64,000 bases of DNA from Micrasema longulum (GCA_022494885.1 JAGVSM010003817.1:1-64000), one strand, 5' to 3'. Positions 1-12,550 are shown, counted from the first letter of the stretch. Notes: generated by a model not told the origin, from the sequence alone. Translations and numbers: made by a program.

Positions 1-2376
1 GTCAAATGCGTTTTTTATCTCAATTTAATTTTTAAAAAGTTTATATTATTCATTGAATTGGCATTAACTTTGTGTAATTACATAATAAAAATACATAATT
101 GATAAAAAAACTTCGTTTTTAAACCACTTCAGTCTATTTTGAACCACTACTAGTTTTGGAAGACTCAGTACCTTCCATCTATAGGTAATATTATAAAATA
201 AACATAAATATACAGAAATGAAACATTCTGTTACTGACACGGGTGGGGGGAGCTCATAAAGAAGAAAGGGGTTTATTTAACTGAAATATTGCAAGGTGAG
301 GGATTTTAAGTAAATTTTATTAATCAATAATTATTATTTTTCAAATGTTTTTATTTATAAAATCATTCTTATCAAAATACATCAAGAAGCATTTTTTTGT
401 CTTATTTCCCGTAGTACTGAAGTTTTTCATTATTTGAACTGCAATGAAAGAGTTTTGTGCCAGGGGATATTGGATATAAAAAAGTTTTCTTAAGCGCAAA
501 AAACATAAGACCGTTAAATTGTACTGAGAAGTTTCTTGTTAATGCGTGAAAAAACGGTTTTAATGAAAACGAACTACTTTAAATGACGTCACTAGTACCT
601 AGTTCTTCTGAATCAACCAGTAATACAATGTTGTGATACATTTCCGGTTTACGGTAAGCCAATTAGTCAATCAGCAGATCTCACCGAAGAGAGCTCGTGA
701 CATCAGACACGGAGAATTATTAAAATAACCAAACAGTAAAATAATCTTTGCTCTGGTAAAAATATTTCAAATTTGCTTAGTTTGATAGTAGACAAATATT
801 TTTTTTTTTTAAACTACTGAACTACATCATTACCATTTAGATAATCATATAGATATCTATCGTACAGGATTACAATTATGTAAAAACAGTGTATCGAAAA
901 CTTTCGAAAAAAACTCCCGTTGTTCCCTTTTTCTATTACATCACTTCACATTACATACATTTATATTGTTATTTTTTATCAAATTTCTCCACTCACATTT
1001 TTATTCCTGCTAATATCGCTTCAATGACATATTATCAATAACCTTTGGTATAAAAACTTCTCCCTATATTGATTTTTCAAATTAAAAAAAAATACTTGTT
1101 ATACCTGTTATTCTTTTTTTCTGCTGGGTTTGACATGTTATTGTTCTGACATTTTATACTTTTAAACTACTTTTTATTTGTTTGGAATTGCTTTTTAAAA
1201 CATTATATTGCTTTTTTTATTTTAGTGTGTCATTATTTTTGAAGATGTTTTTCAAATAACCTTAAATTTGTTGTCTTATATTTTATCTAAAGATTTATCT
1301 GATTGTTTCTTTAAATCCCTCAAAATATGTATGTACATGTATGTTTTTCCTTTTTAAAAATGTTTTTTTTTTTTTGTGTCTGAGCATGGTCTTTTATTAT
1401 TTTTTAAAACGTTTACTTATATATTAATTTTTTAAAATTTTTTCTTCATTTTTTATATTATTTTCATATGTAAATACTAACAACAAATTTTAAAATAAGT
1501 TTTTTACGTTGATTTTAAATTTCAAACTACTTCCATCTATGTTTTTTCCTTATTTTTTTTTGTGTACTTAAAAAAAGTACATTTATAACCTTAGATAGAA
1601 TTTCATTAAAGTTCGAAAACTTCTCCGGTCTATAAGAGTTAAATCTAACTGTGTAAACTATAAAACCATGTAATTGTACAGTGTGTTTCCTGAATAAAAG
1701 AAAATAAACAAAAATTAAAAAATACTCATAAATCGATGCGAGTAAATATTTGTTTTATTTATCCGACTTTTTTTTTGTCTTTTTATCTTCTCTGTTTTCA
1801 ATTTTCTTGTCTCTTCATCAGGTGATTTATTACACTAACATGAAAATTCCGCTGAAAATCATTATATCTTATTTATTTCCATGAAAACCATTTTACAATT
1901 TAGTTTTAGTAGCTATTAGTTCCCTTATTGGCTTCAATCCTTCTTTTCAATTTCCATTTTGTTTCTTTTCTAAAAAAGTTTATATTTATAGCTTTATTAT
2001 CGGAAGCAGGCTACGGTCAAGGTCTCCGGGAGTATTCCCCGAGGTAACATTTTTACTCCTCCACACTGTCTGACTCCTAGTAAACATCATATTTCAATCC
2101 TGTACATTTTTTATTATATCCTTCTGGGATAGCAGCTAACCCGTCCGTGTAGGTACAATGAGTAATGACGTCAGGGAAGCTAGACCCTCTTATAACGTAC
2201 TGGTGGAAATATTGTGCCAGAGATTTATAATTATCTAATGCGACAATTCTGGGAATTGTTTAGCGTTGATATTGAGAAGTAAAGTATGAATAATTCTGAC
2301 CGTGGAAACTATAAATTGTGATTTTCTGAGAAATCATTTAATAAATTACTTTTTCAGTGGTAAAATTCAGTGTCAG
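1..2376. other. Unassigned AT-rich DNA
   Basis: I see no supportable gene here. The stretch is dominated by poly-T and poly-A runs. Two patches are richer in G+C: about 580-720, which includes a TGACGTCA-type palindrome, and about 2005-2230, which includes a second one. Near 1640-1720 there is an A-rich end (aataaaag, then aaaataaac) that could be an old retroelement 3' tail. None of these patches has a long open frame or a recognisable motif. Confidence 0.5.
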
Positions 2377-2380
2377 AGGT

Positions 2381-2965
2381 GTAAGCATCGTTGTTTTTAC
2401 ACTTAAAAGACTGCAGTAATTAATTCCTTTGCGCGCGGTGATCTAAAATCATGTTACCACAAGCAAAAGATGGATCGTTCTTAAATTCAGACATTTGAAG
2501 AAAAAAACATTGAAACCTACTATTTAATAATTCATTTCCCTTAATTTATAATGATTAGAATTTTATTTATCACTGTTATAGCAAAGTAAATAAAAAAAAC
2601 ATAAATACATCGTACATCTTACATGCGTGCGTCTCCCATCACTGTCAATAACCGGCTGAATCCGTTTCACACAAACACCTGTCACCAGAACAGCGCATCT
2701 TTTTTCTTGTTTTGAGTTCTCTCTTCGTGCTCTCTGTTATCCAAATTTAAAGCTGTATTGGCATCACATTTATGCTTCGCATGGCAAGGATAAATATTTT
2801 TTGTGTGAATATCCAGCGAAGTTATACAAATTTTACTTTTATATCTGGAGTAAAAATGTCCATTTGAAGATTACGAAAAATACAAGTTAATCATTTTTAA
2901 AAAAATAGAGATATTTCAAGTCTTGTATCGTATGTAGACTAGTGTGACATCACAGCCACACAAGA
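2381..2965. repeat. Dispersed repeat family H (in unit 1)
   Basis: This segment at the left end of the tandem unit also occurs in unit 2 (7376-7960) and, inverted and more diverged, at about 62040-62580. Shared landmarks are the run cttaaaagactg, the string tttgcgcgcggtgat, ggcaaggataaatatttttt, and a closing tgtgacatcacagc. It has no long open frame. It may be the end of a non-autonomous mobile element; its left edge coincides with the tandem-unit boundary to within about 15 bp. Confidence 0.75.
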
Positions 2966-2984
2966 ATGAGGCATGTTATGTATT

Positions 2985-3490
2985 ATTCACTTTTTTTTTT
3001 AGTTTGTTCAAACTCTTAATCGTATCAAGTATACCTGTATCAGGTTTACACTCTCGCCTAATTTCATAATTTGTTACCCAGTCATATATTGATTTCCCAT
3101 ACATTCACTGTTTTTTTCTTTGTTTTCATATTTTCTTTGGCAGTTCTATGTTTCGCTTCCAAACACATTTTTTGAGACAAAAACTTCGTTATGCACTGCC
3201 AATCAAGCTTCAATTAACATATTTTGACTAGTTATTACTGTAATTGTGCGCCTTTTTTCTGCTCGCATTCTCTTTTCAACACTTTTTTCTACTTTTTTCT
3301 ACCTCTTGAAAACATGCATCCCTGATACACAAGTTTTTAACATGTTCAAGATATTTGTTGTTTACTTTGATTATGCAATCGGTAACCTTACTTCTCCTTT
3401 CTAGTACCATCACTTTTGACTTATTTTCGTCCATCATTAATTTGCTCTCCAGGCATAAATCATACATTCTAAAAAAGGTATTTCGCAACC
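2985..3490 (-). pseudogene. RTE-type LINE reverse transcriptase fragment (unit 1)
   Basis: This is a decayed piece of the C-terminal half of an RTE-clade non-LTR retrotransposon reverse transcriptase. The frame running down from 3488 contains YDLCLESKLMMDENKSKVMV, then a stretch matching the family pattern of small residues before VNNKYLEHVK, which in intact relatives continues into the YLGSMF motif. Downstream on the same strand, in broken frames, the DNA still matches the copy at 18.3-19.0 kb through the segments equivalent to LAVHN, KSMYD and ECK. Stops and frameshifts are frequent, so it cannot make an active enzyme. An almost identical copy lies in the second tandem unit. Confidence 0.75.
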
Positions 3491-4559
3491 TTGCTGTTTT
3501 ATAAAAAAAACTGCATCGTCAGAGAACAACAAATATTTTCTACTACAAAAAATCACAAAATGGATGTTTTAAATAACTATTTTATTCCGAAAACAAAATC
3601 ATCGTTTTTCTTCTTTGGTATTCTAATAAAATAATACAAGTATGTTTATATATTTTTTTTAAATTATTTTTTTTTCACGTAGTAAACACCAATTAACAAT
3701 AAAAATAAACTCATGTAAGTCAATTTAAATATTCAACCAGATTCTGACTTTTTTTCAAGACAAATACGTCTTTTCGTCGGGACACTCAATGCATAATTAT
3801 ACAAGTACTTACTCGTACCTATAATATGTACCGTCGCCTTTACCACAGTTTACTTAGCTTACATAAAAATGTTCTCAAATTTTATCGTAGGTATTCTGAT
3901 AAAAAAACTGAAACCATTAGACTTTAAAAGGTCTGTAAGCGCCGTAAGTGGTTGCATTCTAATTATATTTACTAACATTATTTGAAACATTTGACCACAA
4001 ACAAAATGTTATTATCATCATTCAACCGTTATCCGCACCTGATATTTTTATACGTAATTTTTTTTGTTTTTTTTTAAATTTCATAAATAAATTAAATTCC
4101 AGGGAGTCTATACTAAACTTATAAGGATAATACAATTTATCATAGTTCAGCCTGTTCTAAGATGGAGACTTTTTTCTATTTTAAAGTATGAATAGTTCTA
4201 TCATAATATAACAATAACAAATTAAGGATCGTATCAAATGTTTTTCAAAAATATATATTTGTAAGCCCGTACTTTCCAGCCTTACGTGTCAAGTACAAAG
4301 CTAAGCTACTCGGAAAAAATCGTTATTATTTATCTTGGGAATGGAATGTGTGATCACTGATTTTGGTTTATTACATTTAAGATTCTAATCACCACTGTTG
4401 CATAGTCTAAAAATAATGGCACGTGATAACTACTTTTAACGACAATTGGAATATTGGTTAAGGATATTGCATTTTGTGTTAAGATAATGGCGTTGTAAAC
4501 AAAAGAATGGGCACTGAAATAACAGATGTTTGGTACTCATAAAGAAATATCAAAGCAGG

Positions 4560-5095
4560 GACAATAGTCTTAATCCCTAATTAAAACGTATATAGGTAAT
4601 TTCTCATAGCTCCGGGTCCGGTAAAGATTTGGGTCGTTTTGAAGGTACTTTGGTGATGACGACGAAAGTTTTCTGCATCAGCCAGCTTTGAGAAAAAACA
4701 TTTGAGTGATTTTACCTGCAGAAAAAGCGCGGTAATGATCTTCCTAATTCTGCTGCGTATTTTGTTTTATACAGCGCTTGGCAACGCTAAGGGAGAATTT
4801 TGAGAAGAAAGGTACCGTTCTTTTACAAGTTGCAGCTCTTGTTCGTTCATCGGCTCTATTATTCTCTACGATACCAGCATATTATATGAGAATCATATGT
4901 TAATGGAAGGTTAACTAATCAGTCTTTAACTTCAGCTGTTAGTTCGGGAAAAGTGAATTATTGCGGTGTAAAACCACCCGGTAAACAAATATTTCATGTC
5001 AATCCTCCCCGAAATCGAATCTAGAACTTCGAAAATGGTTAGCAAACGCGCTAACTACTCGATCCGAAAGCGCTCGATCACGATTCTGGTTCTAT
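4560..5095 (-). repeat. SINE-A copy, rearranged (unit 1)
   Basis: On the minus strand the 5' part (near 5090, reading gaaaaatagaaccagaatcg) and a tRNA-like promoter region, with a B-box-like element near 5005-5025, match the SINE-A family seen at 13.4, 39.9 and 49 kb. Further along the minus strand a gctgaagttaaagactgat segment corresponds to the family body. The interval 4690-4870 between body and tail contains DNA not present in the other copies, including a frame encoding EQELQLVKERYLSS that persists in both tandem units. Its nature is unknown. Confidence 0.55.
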
Positions 5096-5161
5096 TTTTC
5101 ACACATAAGTGTATTCTTCATCCACTCGAACACGGTAAATAGAAACAATATAAATAATAAT

Positions 5162-5623
5162 AATATATGTGTGATTGCTTTCTCTATTATATTAAATACG
5201 AAGAAAGCTTTGAAAGCCAATGAATAATCGTCGCGATAACCTAAAGCTTGTAATGACAGAAATATTAAAAGCTCTCCTTGGACCTTGGTTTCGTACCCCG
5301 CAAAGCCAATGCCAACCTTGGCCTTTGAAATAGAGTTACCAACAAACATTATCAAAGCACATAACCACCGCTTATAGCTACATGTAAGCTTTGTGTTATT
5401 ACTGATGTTCAGATAAAAGCTCTCCACACTTGCAAACTCATTGTGAAGCTTTGAAATATAGAGGGACCTTTGTTAAACAAGAGATTACTGTATCTTTATG
5501 ATTTAATTTAAAAAGGTTTTTGAGAGTCTTATTGTTGTTGGAAATTAAATTCTCTAGGTACACATTTATTAAGAAAAGGGTGTCATTTATAATGACAATA
5601 ATAAGTGTACTTTAATCTTTTTT
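5162..5623. other. 462-bp block identical in both tandem units (copy 1)
   Basis: I find no difference between 5162-5623 and 10131-10592, while the flanks on both sides differ every 20-50 bases. On the minus strand a 111-codon frame (5427 to 5092) covers part of the block, but it begins at GTG and its last residues come from the neighbouring SINE. It encodes SKAKVGIGFAGYETK and a hydrophobic C-terminal third. I do not recognise it. Identity also extends about 200 bp beyond the frame's start, which suggests gene conversion or a noncoding constraint rather than only protein selection. No splice pattern is convincing. Confidence 0.6.
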
Positions 5624-6284
5624 TTACTTGCGTTATAATGACTATGTGTTTATTTTAATTTGATGTTTCTTCAAATGAATGATTTTTCTCGTGTAGTCTC
5701 TTCAGCAAAAAAAAATATTTAATACTAAATATAAATTTTCGGCCGTATGCAAATTTTCGTAAATGCGTATAAGTTACTTCAAAAATATATTTAACTATTT
5801 CAAATAGTATGAATGAATTATTAATCGCAAAATTGCAATAATTAATTTTATATACCCACTAGTTTTAAGTGTGTTGAGCTTAAAAAAAACAGTCGTGTTT
5901 TGAAACCAGTAGGCAAAATGTTTTTGTGATTTTACATAAGTTAGCACTGAGCGCTTAAATGTTCATTAAATTTTAGTACGAGTTAAATTAAGGAAAGAAA
6001 CAAAAAATATTAGCATAATCTTAAATATTGATTAATCAGAAACGTCATCATTATTATTCTCATCCAATTGTGAGTGAAACACAGGTGCACTTAACTCAAT
6101 CAATCTCAATCGTCTGTTACATAAATTCATGTAGGACGATCACTCTTAGGCTCAGGGTTCTAGTTCAGGGACTATGAAATTTTCAGTGTAAAAGTAGTAT
6201 ATAAAATAATTATGTTTACCTTACTAGTAATTAAAACATCATCTCACTTTGTCCTCTATCTTTATAACTGTTTCTATAGATTGA

Positions 6285-6415
6285 TTATTGTTTTTAATAT
6301 TTTTTTGACTGTCTTAAAACGGGGTAAATAACCCTAGCTGGGCAGTCAAAGCCACTTTGTATAAATTTTAATTTTGTGTATGTAATATAATATAATATGA
6401 TAATAAATAAAATAA
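6285..6415 (+). repeat. LINE-like 3' tail (unit 1)
   Basis: The segment ends in an A-rich simple tail (gtaatataatataatatgataataaataaaataa, split here by small changes) after a short body that includes acggggtaaataaccctagc. This layout is typical of the 3' end of an insect-type non-LTR element. No coding part remains next to it. The same tail is at 11260-11395 in unit 2, where the aaataaaat repeat is one unit longer. Confidence 0.45.
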
Positions 6416-7974
6416 TCCCCACTAAGAAATTAAGTTGTGACGTCATTCCTTACCCTGTGCTACAAAACCTATGATATTTTTTTCCAATGGTTGTTCTTGA
6501 TTGGCAAAATAATTTGAGAATTACGACAATGTGTATTTATTATGTTACACTTTGAATCATTTTTATTTTAGTACAAATTCTAGAAGTTTCATTGCTGAAC
6601 TTATTAATTATCTCATAATAATGTTTGAACGACGCCATTCATCGTAACTGATCAATGAAGTAGTTTCTCTGCAAAATAGCCGATGCTACCATTTGCCAAC
6701 TCAATTTCTTAGATTATTCCTTTATTTAATGCATCCTTGACCCAGAACCTTGAAACCCGTGGAAGTTCTAACTTATAATGTTTCTAACACAGCTTCACCA
6801 TTTACATCCTTAGTTATTCAAACAGCTATTTGCATGTTTCGGTGTTTTCTGCACCCTTGTACCAACTTTGAAAGGTAATGTGTTTTTTTTTTACGTGGAT
6901 GTCGTATCGCAGTTTTAGCGTTTATCCAATATCATTTTATAATAAATGGACATCACAAAAAAATAATGTGAATTTTACAGAGTTTTTGTTGGCATTTAAA
7001 GGCAGGGAGTTTATGATAATTTAATGGGATCTCGTAACGTGGGAATGTTTGTTAAGGGAGGAAGGAAAGTACAACCGTAATTTACCTGTCTACGCGTAGT
7101 TTTGATTAAGGAAATCTGTATGCGGGTGAACATTTTATATTCTCAAAGGTCTCACTATATTTACAAATAAATTCAACAATCAAAATATTACATTTGTAAT
7201 GAAAAAATTTTTATCAATCTCAACCATTTTCTAAAAACTGATTTTTCAGCTTTAATTTTTCAATTAAAATACACTCGTTTCATACTTATTTAATTGGTTG
7301 AAATTTTTTAAAGATTCATTTAAACTAAAACAACTAAATATTTATTGAAATTATGCCAAAAATAAGTAGTAAGGTGTAAGCATCGTTATTTTTACTCTTA
7401 AAAGACTGCAGGAAATAATTCCTTTGCGCGCGGTGATCTAAAATCATGTTACCACAAGCAAAAGACGGATCGTTCTTAAATTCAGACATTTGAAGAAAAA
7501 AACATTAAAACCTACTATTTAATAATTCATTTCCCTTAATTTATAATGATTAGAATTTTATTTATCACTGTTATAGCAAAGTAAATAAAAAAAAAACATA
7601 AATACATTGTACATCTTACATGCGTGCGTCTCCCATCACTGTCAATAACTGGCTGAATCCATTTCACACAAACACCTGTCACCAGAACAGCGCATCTGTT
7701 TCCTTGTTTTGAGTTCTCTCTTCGTGCTCTCTGTTATCCAAACTTAATGCTGTATTGGCATCACATTTATGCTTCGCATAGCAAGGATAAATATTTTTTG
7801 TGGGAATATCCAGCGAAGTTATACAAATTTTACTTTTATTTTCGGAGTAAAAATGTCCATTTAAAGATTACAAAAAATACAAGTTCATATATTTTTTTTA
7901 AATAGTGATATTTTAAGTCTTGTATCGTATGTAGACTAGTGTGACATTACAGCCACACAAGAATGAGGCATGTT

Positions 7975-8462
7975 ATGTTTGTCCAAATTCTTAATCGTAT
8001 CAAGTATACCTGTATCAGGTTTACACTCTCGCCTAATTTCATAATTTGTAACCCAGTCATATATTGATTTCCCATACATTCACTGTTTTTTTCTTTGTTT
8101 TTATATTTCCTTTGGCAGTTCTATGTTTCGCTTCCAAACACATTTTTTGAGACAAAAACTCCGTTATGCACTGCCAATCAAGCTTCAATTGACATATTTT
8201 GACTAGTAATTACTGTAATTGTGCGCCTTTTTTCTGCTCGCATTCTCTTTTCAACACTTTTTTCTACTTTTTTCTACCTCTTGAAAACATGCATCCCAGA
8301 TACACAAGTTTTTTAACATGTTCAAGATATTTGTTGTTTACTTTGATTATGCAATCGACCTTACTTCTCTTTTCTAGTACCATCACTTTTAAGTCATTTT
8401 CGTCCATCATTAATTCGCTCTCCAGGCATAAATCATACATTCTAAAAAAGGTATTTTGCAAC
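7975..8462 (-). pseudogene. RTE-type LINE reverse transcriptase fragment (unit 2)
   Basis: Tandem duplicate of the fragment at 2985-3490. The open part at 8264-8461 keeps YDLCLESELMMDENDLKVMV and reads further into LEHVKKLVYLGCMFSRG, so the YLG-x-MF motif, disrupted in unit 1, is intact here. Compared with unit 1 it has lost a few codons after the ERRSKV segment. It is a pseudogene; the frame is lost beyond the GRKK residues. The overlapping plus-strand frame at 8199-8477 is a shadow of it. Confidence 0.75.
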
Positions 8463-9524
8463 GTTGCTGTTTTATAAAAAAAACTGCATCGTCAAAGTAC
8501 AACAAATATTTTCTACTACAAAAAATCACAAAATGGATGTTTTAAATAACAATTTTATTCCGAAAACCTCGTATTTCTTCTTTGGTATTCTAATAAAATA
8601 AAACAAGTATGTTTTGTTTATTTTTTTAAAATTATTTTTTTTCACGTAGTAAACACCAATTAACAATAAAAATAAATTCATGTAAGTCAATATAAATATT
8701 TAACCAGATTCTGACTTTTTTTCGAGACAAATACGTCTTTTCGTCGGGACACTCAATGCATTAATATACAAGTACTTACTCGTACCTATAATATGTACCG
8801 TCGCCTTTACCACAGTTTACTTAGCTTACATAAAAATGTTCTCAAATTTTATCGTAGGTATTCTGATAAAAAAACTGAAACCCTTAGACTTTAAAAGGTC
8901 TGTAAGCGCCGTAAGTGGTTGCATTCTAATAATATTTACTAATATTAGTTGAAACATTTGACCACAAACAAAATGTTATTATCATCATTCAACCGTTATC
9001 CGCACCTGATATTTTTATACGTATTTTTTTTTTTTTTTTTTTAAATTTCATAAATAAATTAAATTCCAGGGAGTCTGTACTAAACTTATAAGGATAAAAC
9101 GATTTATCATAGTTCAGCCTGTTCTTAGATGGAGACTTTTTTCTATTTTAAAGTATGAATAGTTCTATCATAATATAACAATAACAAATAAAGGATCGTA
9201 TCAAATGTTTTTCAAAAATATATATTTGTAAGCCCGTACTTTCCAACCTTACGTGTCATGTACAAAGCTAAGGTACTCGGAAAAAATCGTTATTGTTTAT
9301 CTTGGGAATGGGATGTATGATCACTGATTTTGGTTTATTACATTTATGATTCTAATCCCCACTGTTGCATAGTCTAAAAATAATGGCACGTGATAACTAC
9401 TTTTAACGACAATTGGAATATCGGTTAAGGATATTGCGTTTTGTGTTAAGATAATGGCGTTGTAAACAAAAGAATGGGCACTGAAATAACAGATGTTTGG
9501 TACTCATGAAGAAATATCAAAGCA

Positions 9525-10067
9525 GGGACAATAGTCTTAATCCCTAATTTAAACGTATATAGGTAATTTCTCATAGCTCCGGGTCCGGTAAAGATTTGGG
9601 TCGTTTTGAAGGTACTTTGGTGATGACGACGAAAATTTTCTGCATCAGCCAGCTTTGAGAAAAAAATCATTTGAGTGATTTTACCTGCAAAAAAAGCGCG
9701 GTAATGATCTTCCTAACTCTGTTGCGTATTTTGTTTTATTCAGCGCTTGGCAACGCTAAGGGGGAATTTCGAGAAGAAAGGTACCGTTCTTTTACAAGTT
9801 GCAGCTCTTGCTCGTTAATCTGCTCTATCATTTTCTACGATACCAGCATATCATATGAGTATCATTTGTTAATGGAAGGTTAACTAATCAGTCTTTAACT
9901 TCAGCTGCCAGTTCGGGAAAAGTGAATTATTGCGGTGTAAAACCACCCCAACCACAAATATTTCATGTCGATCCTCCCCGTAATCGAATCTAGGACTTCA
10001 AGAATGATTAGCAAACGCGCCAACCACTCGATTCGAAAGCGCTCGTTCACGATTCAGGTTCTATTTC
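9525..10067 (-). repeat. SINE-A copy, rearranged (unit 2)
   Basis: Tandem duplicate of the 4560-5095 element, with the same internal extra segment. The minus-strand frame EQELQLVKERYLSS is present here too, and a neighbouring 74-codon frame is open from 9670 to 9446. The flanking frames differ between units by scattered substitutions. Coding potential is doubtful: in unit 1 the corresponding 74-codon frame is altered by a small indel near 4686. Confidence 0.5.
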
Positions 10068-10130
10068 TCACACATAAGTGTATTCTTTATCCACCCGAAC
10101 ACGGTAAATGGAATCAATATAAATAATAAG

Positions 10131-10592
10131 AATATATGTGTGATTGCTTTCTCTATTATATTAAATACGAAGAAAGCTTTGAAAGCCAATGAATAATCGT
10201 CGCGATAACCTAAAGCTTGTAATGACAGAAATATTAAAAGCTCTCCTTGGACCTTGGTTTCGTACCCCGCAAAGCCAATGCCAACCTTGGCCTTTGAAAT
10301 AGAGTTACCAACAAACATTATCAAAGCACATAACCACCGCTTATAGCTACATGTAAGCTTTGTGTTATTACTGATGTTCAGATAAAAGCTCTCCACACTT
10401 GCAAACTCATTGTGAAGCTTTGAAATATAGAGGGACCTTTGTTAAACAAGAGATTACTGTATCTTTATGATTTAATTTAAAAAGGTTTTTGAGAGTCTTA
10501 TTGTTGTTGGAAATTAAATTCTCTAGGTACACATTTATTAAGAAAAGGGTGTCATTTATAATGACAATAATAAGTGTACTTTAATCTTTTTT
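10131..10592. other. 462-bp block identical in both tandem units (copy 2)
   Basis: Partner of the block at 5162-5623. The minus-strand frame here (10396 to 10061, GTG start) has the same first 87 residues and differs only in the C-terminal part that lies outside the block and overlaps the SINE. See copy 1 for interpretation. The function is unknown. Confidence 0.6.
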
Positions 10593-11259
10593 ATACTTGC
10601 GTTATAATGACTATGTGTTTATTTTAATTTGATATTTATTTAAATGAATTATTTTGTCTTCGTGTAGTCTCTTCAGCAAAAAAAAAAATAATACTAAATA
10701 TAAATCTTCGGCCGTATGCAAATTTTCGTAAATGCGTATAAGTTACTTCAAAAATATATTTTTTAACTATTTCAAATAGTATGAATGAATTATTAATCGC
10801 AAAATTGCAACAATTAATTTTATATACCCACTAGTTTTAAGTGTGTTGAGCTTAAAAAAAACAGTCGTGTTTTGAAACCAGTAGGCAACATATTTTTGTG
10901 ATTTTACATAAGTTAGCACTGAGCGCTTAAATGTTCATTAAATTTTAGTACGAGTTAAATTCAGGAAAGAAACAAAAAATATAAGCATAATCTTAAATAT
11001 TGATTAATCAGAAACGTCATCATTATTATTCTCATCCAATTGTGAGTGAAACACAGGTGCACTTAACTCAATCAATCTCAATCGTCTGTTACATAAATTC
11101 ATGTAGGACGATCACTCTTAGGCTCAGGGTTCTAGTCCAGGGACTATGAAATTTTCAGTGTAAAAGTAATATATAAAATTATTATGTTTACCTTACTAGT
11201 AATTAAAACATCATCTCACTTTGTCCTCTATCTTTATAACTGTTTCTATAGATTGATTG

Positions 11260-11395
11260 TTGTTTTTTTTTTTTTTTTGACTGTCTTAAAACGGGGTTAA
11301 TAACCCTAGCTAGGCAGTCAAAGCCACTTTGTATAAATTATAATTTTGTGTATGTAATATAATATAATATGATAATAAATAAAATAAATAAAATA
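11260..11395 (+). repeat. LINE-like 3' tail (unit 2)
   Basis: Tandem duplicate of 6285-6415. It is preceded by a longer T run (about 17 T) and its A-rich tail contains an extra aaataaat-type repeat, as expected from slippage. Confidence 0.45.
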
Positions 11396-12550
11396 ATCCC
11401 TACTAAGAAATTAAGTTGTGACGTCTTTCCTTGCCCAGTGCTACAAAACCTATGATATTTTTTCCAATGGTTTAACTTGATTGGCAAAATAATTTGAGAA
11501 TTACGACAATGTGTATTTATTATGTTACACTTTGAATCCTTTTTATTTTAGTACAAATTCTAGAAGTTTCATTGCTGTACTTATTAATTATCTCATAATA
11601 ATGTTTGAACGACGCCATTCATCGTAACTGATCAATGAAGTAGTTTCTCTGCAAAATAGCCGATGCTACCATTTGCCAACTCAATTTCTTAGATTATTCC
11701 TTTATTTAATGCATCCTTGACCCAGAACCTTGAAACCCGTGGAGGTTTTAACTATAATCATGTTACTAACACAGCTTCACCGTTTACATCCGTAGTTATT
11801 CAAACAGCTATTTGCATGTTTCGGTGTTTTGTGCACCTTTGTACCAACTTTGAAAGGTAATATGTTTTTTTTTTTACGTGGATGTCGTATCGCAGTTTTA
11901 GCGTTTATCCAATGTCATTTTATAATAAATGGACATCACAGATAATGTGAATTTTACAGAGTTTTTGTTGGCATTTAAAGGCAGGGAGTTTATGATAATT
12001 TAATGGGATCTCGTAACGTGGTAATGTTTGTTAAGGGAGGAAGGAAAGTACAACCGTAATTTACCTGTCTACGCGTAGTTTTGATTAAGGAAATCTGTAT
12101 ACGGATGAACATTTTATATTCTCAAAGGTCTCACTATATTTACAAATGAATTCAACAATCAACATATTACATTTGTAATGAAAAAAGTTTTATCAATCTC
12201 AACCATTTTCTAAAAACTGATTTTTCAGCTTTAATTTTTCAATTAAAATACACTCATTTTTTACTTATTTAATTGGTTGATTTTTTTTTAAAGATTCATT
12301 TCAAGTAAAACAACTAAATATTTATTGAAATTATGCCGAAAATAAGTTAAAAGTCCTTCTAAAACTGATACATTTTTTTTTAAATTTGTTTAACTTTTTG
12401 CACATAATGTTAATTGTACATTGGCAGTCTTATTACCAAAAAACATTTTTTTCTTATTTTGTACAAAATATAAATCAATTGTGTCCAAAAATATAAGTTT
12501 TATTGAAGACGATTCGAATATTGCCAAAGTTGGACTTACTTGAATGTCTT

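Larger units (their letters stand above)
2377..7371. repeat. 5-kb tandem duplication, unit 1
   Basis: This unit is followed directly, head to tail, by a second copy at 7372-12347. Both copies begin at aggtgtaagcatcg and end at ttatgcc(a/g)aaaataagt. By eye they differ by a few percent with small indels; unit 1 is 4995 bp and unit 2 about 4976 bp. Both carry, in the same order, a family-H repeat, an RTE pseudogene (minus), a SINE-A copy (minus), a conserved block and a LINE-like 3' tail. The duplication therefore happened after those insertions. A real segmental duplication is the simplest reading, but two un-collapsed haplotypes joined by an assembler would look the same. Confidence 0.92.
7372..12347. 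repeat. 5-kb tandem duplication, unit 2
   Basis: Second copy of the tandem unit, with the same internal order as unit 1. It lacks some small segments present in unit 1, for example a poly-T stretch just upstream of the RTE fragment, and its homopolymer lengths differ. Similarity stops at about 12347, after which the sequence runs into unrelated DNA. The junction between units at 7371/7372 shows no extra inserted sequence. Confidence 0.92.

Noticed and set aside
5092..5427. 111-codon minus-strand frame as a real gene
   Set aside because: It starts at GTG, its C-terminal end comes from SINE sequence, and identity between units extends well beyond it. I report the conserved block but not a gene.
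9671..9883. 70-codon plus frame near 9.7 kb
   Set aside because: The unit-1 counterpart contains a stop, and the frame lies antisense to SINE-associated DNA.
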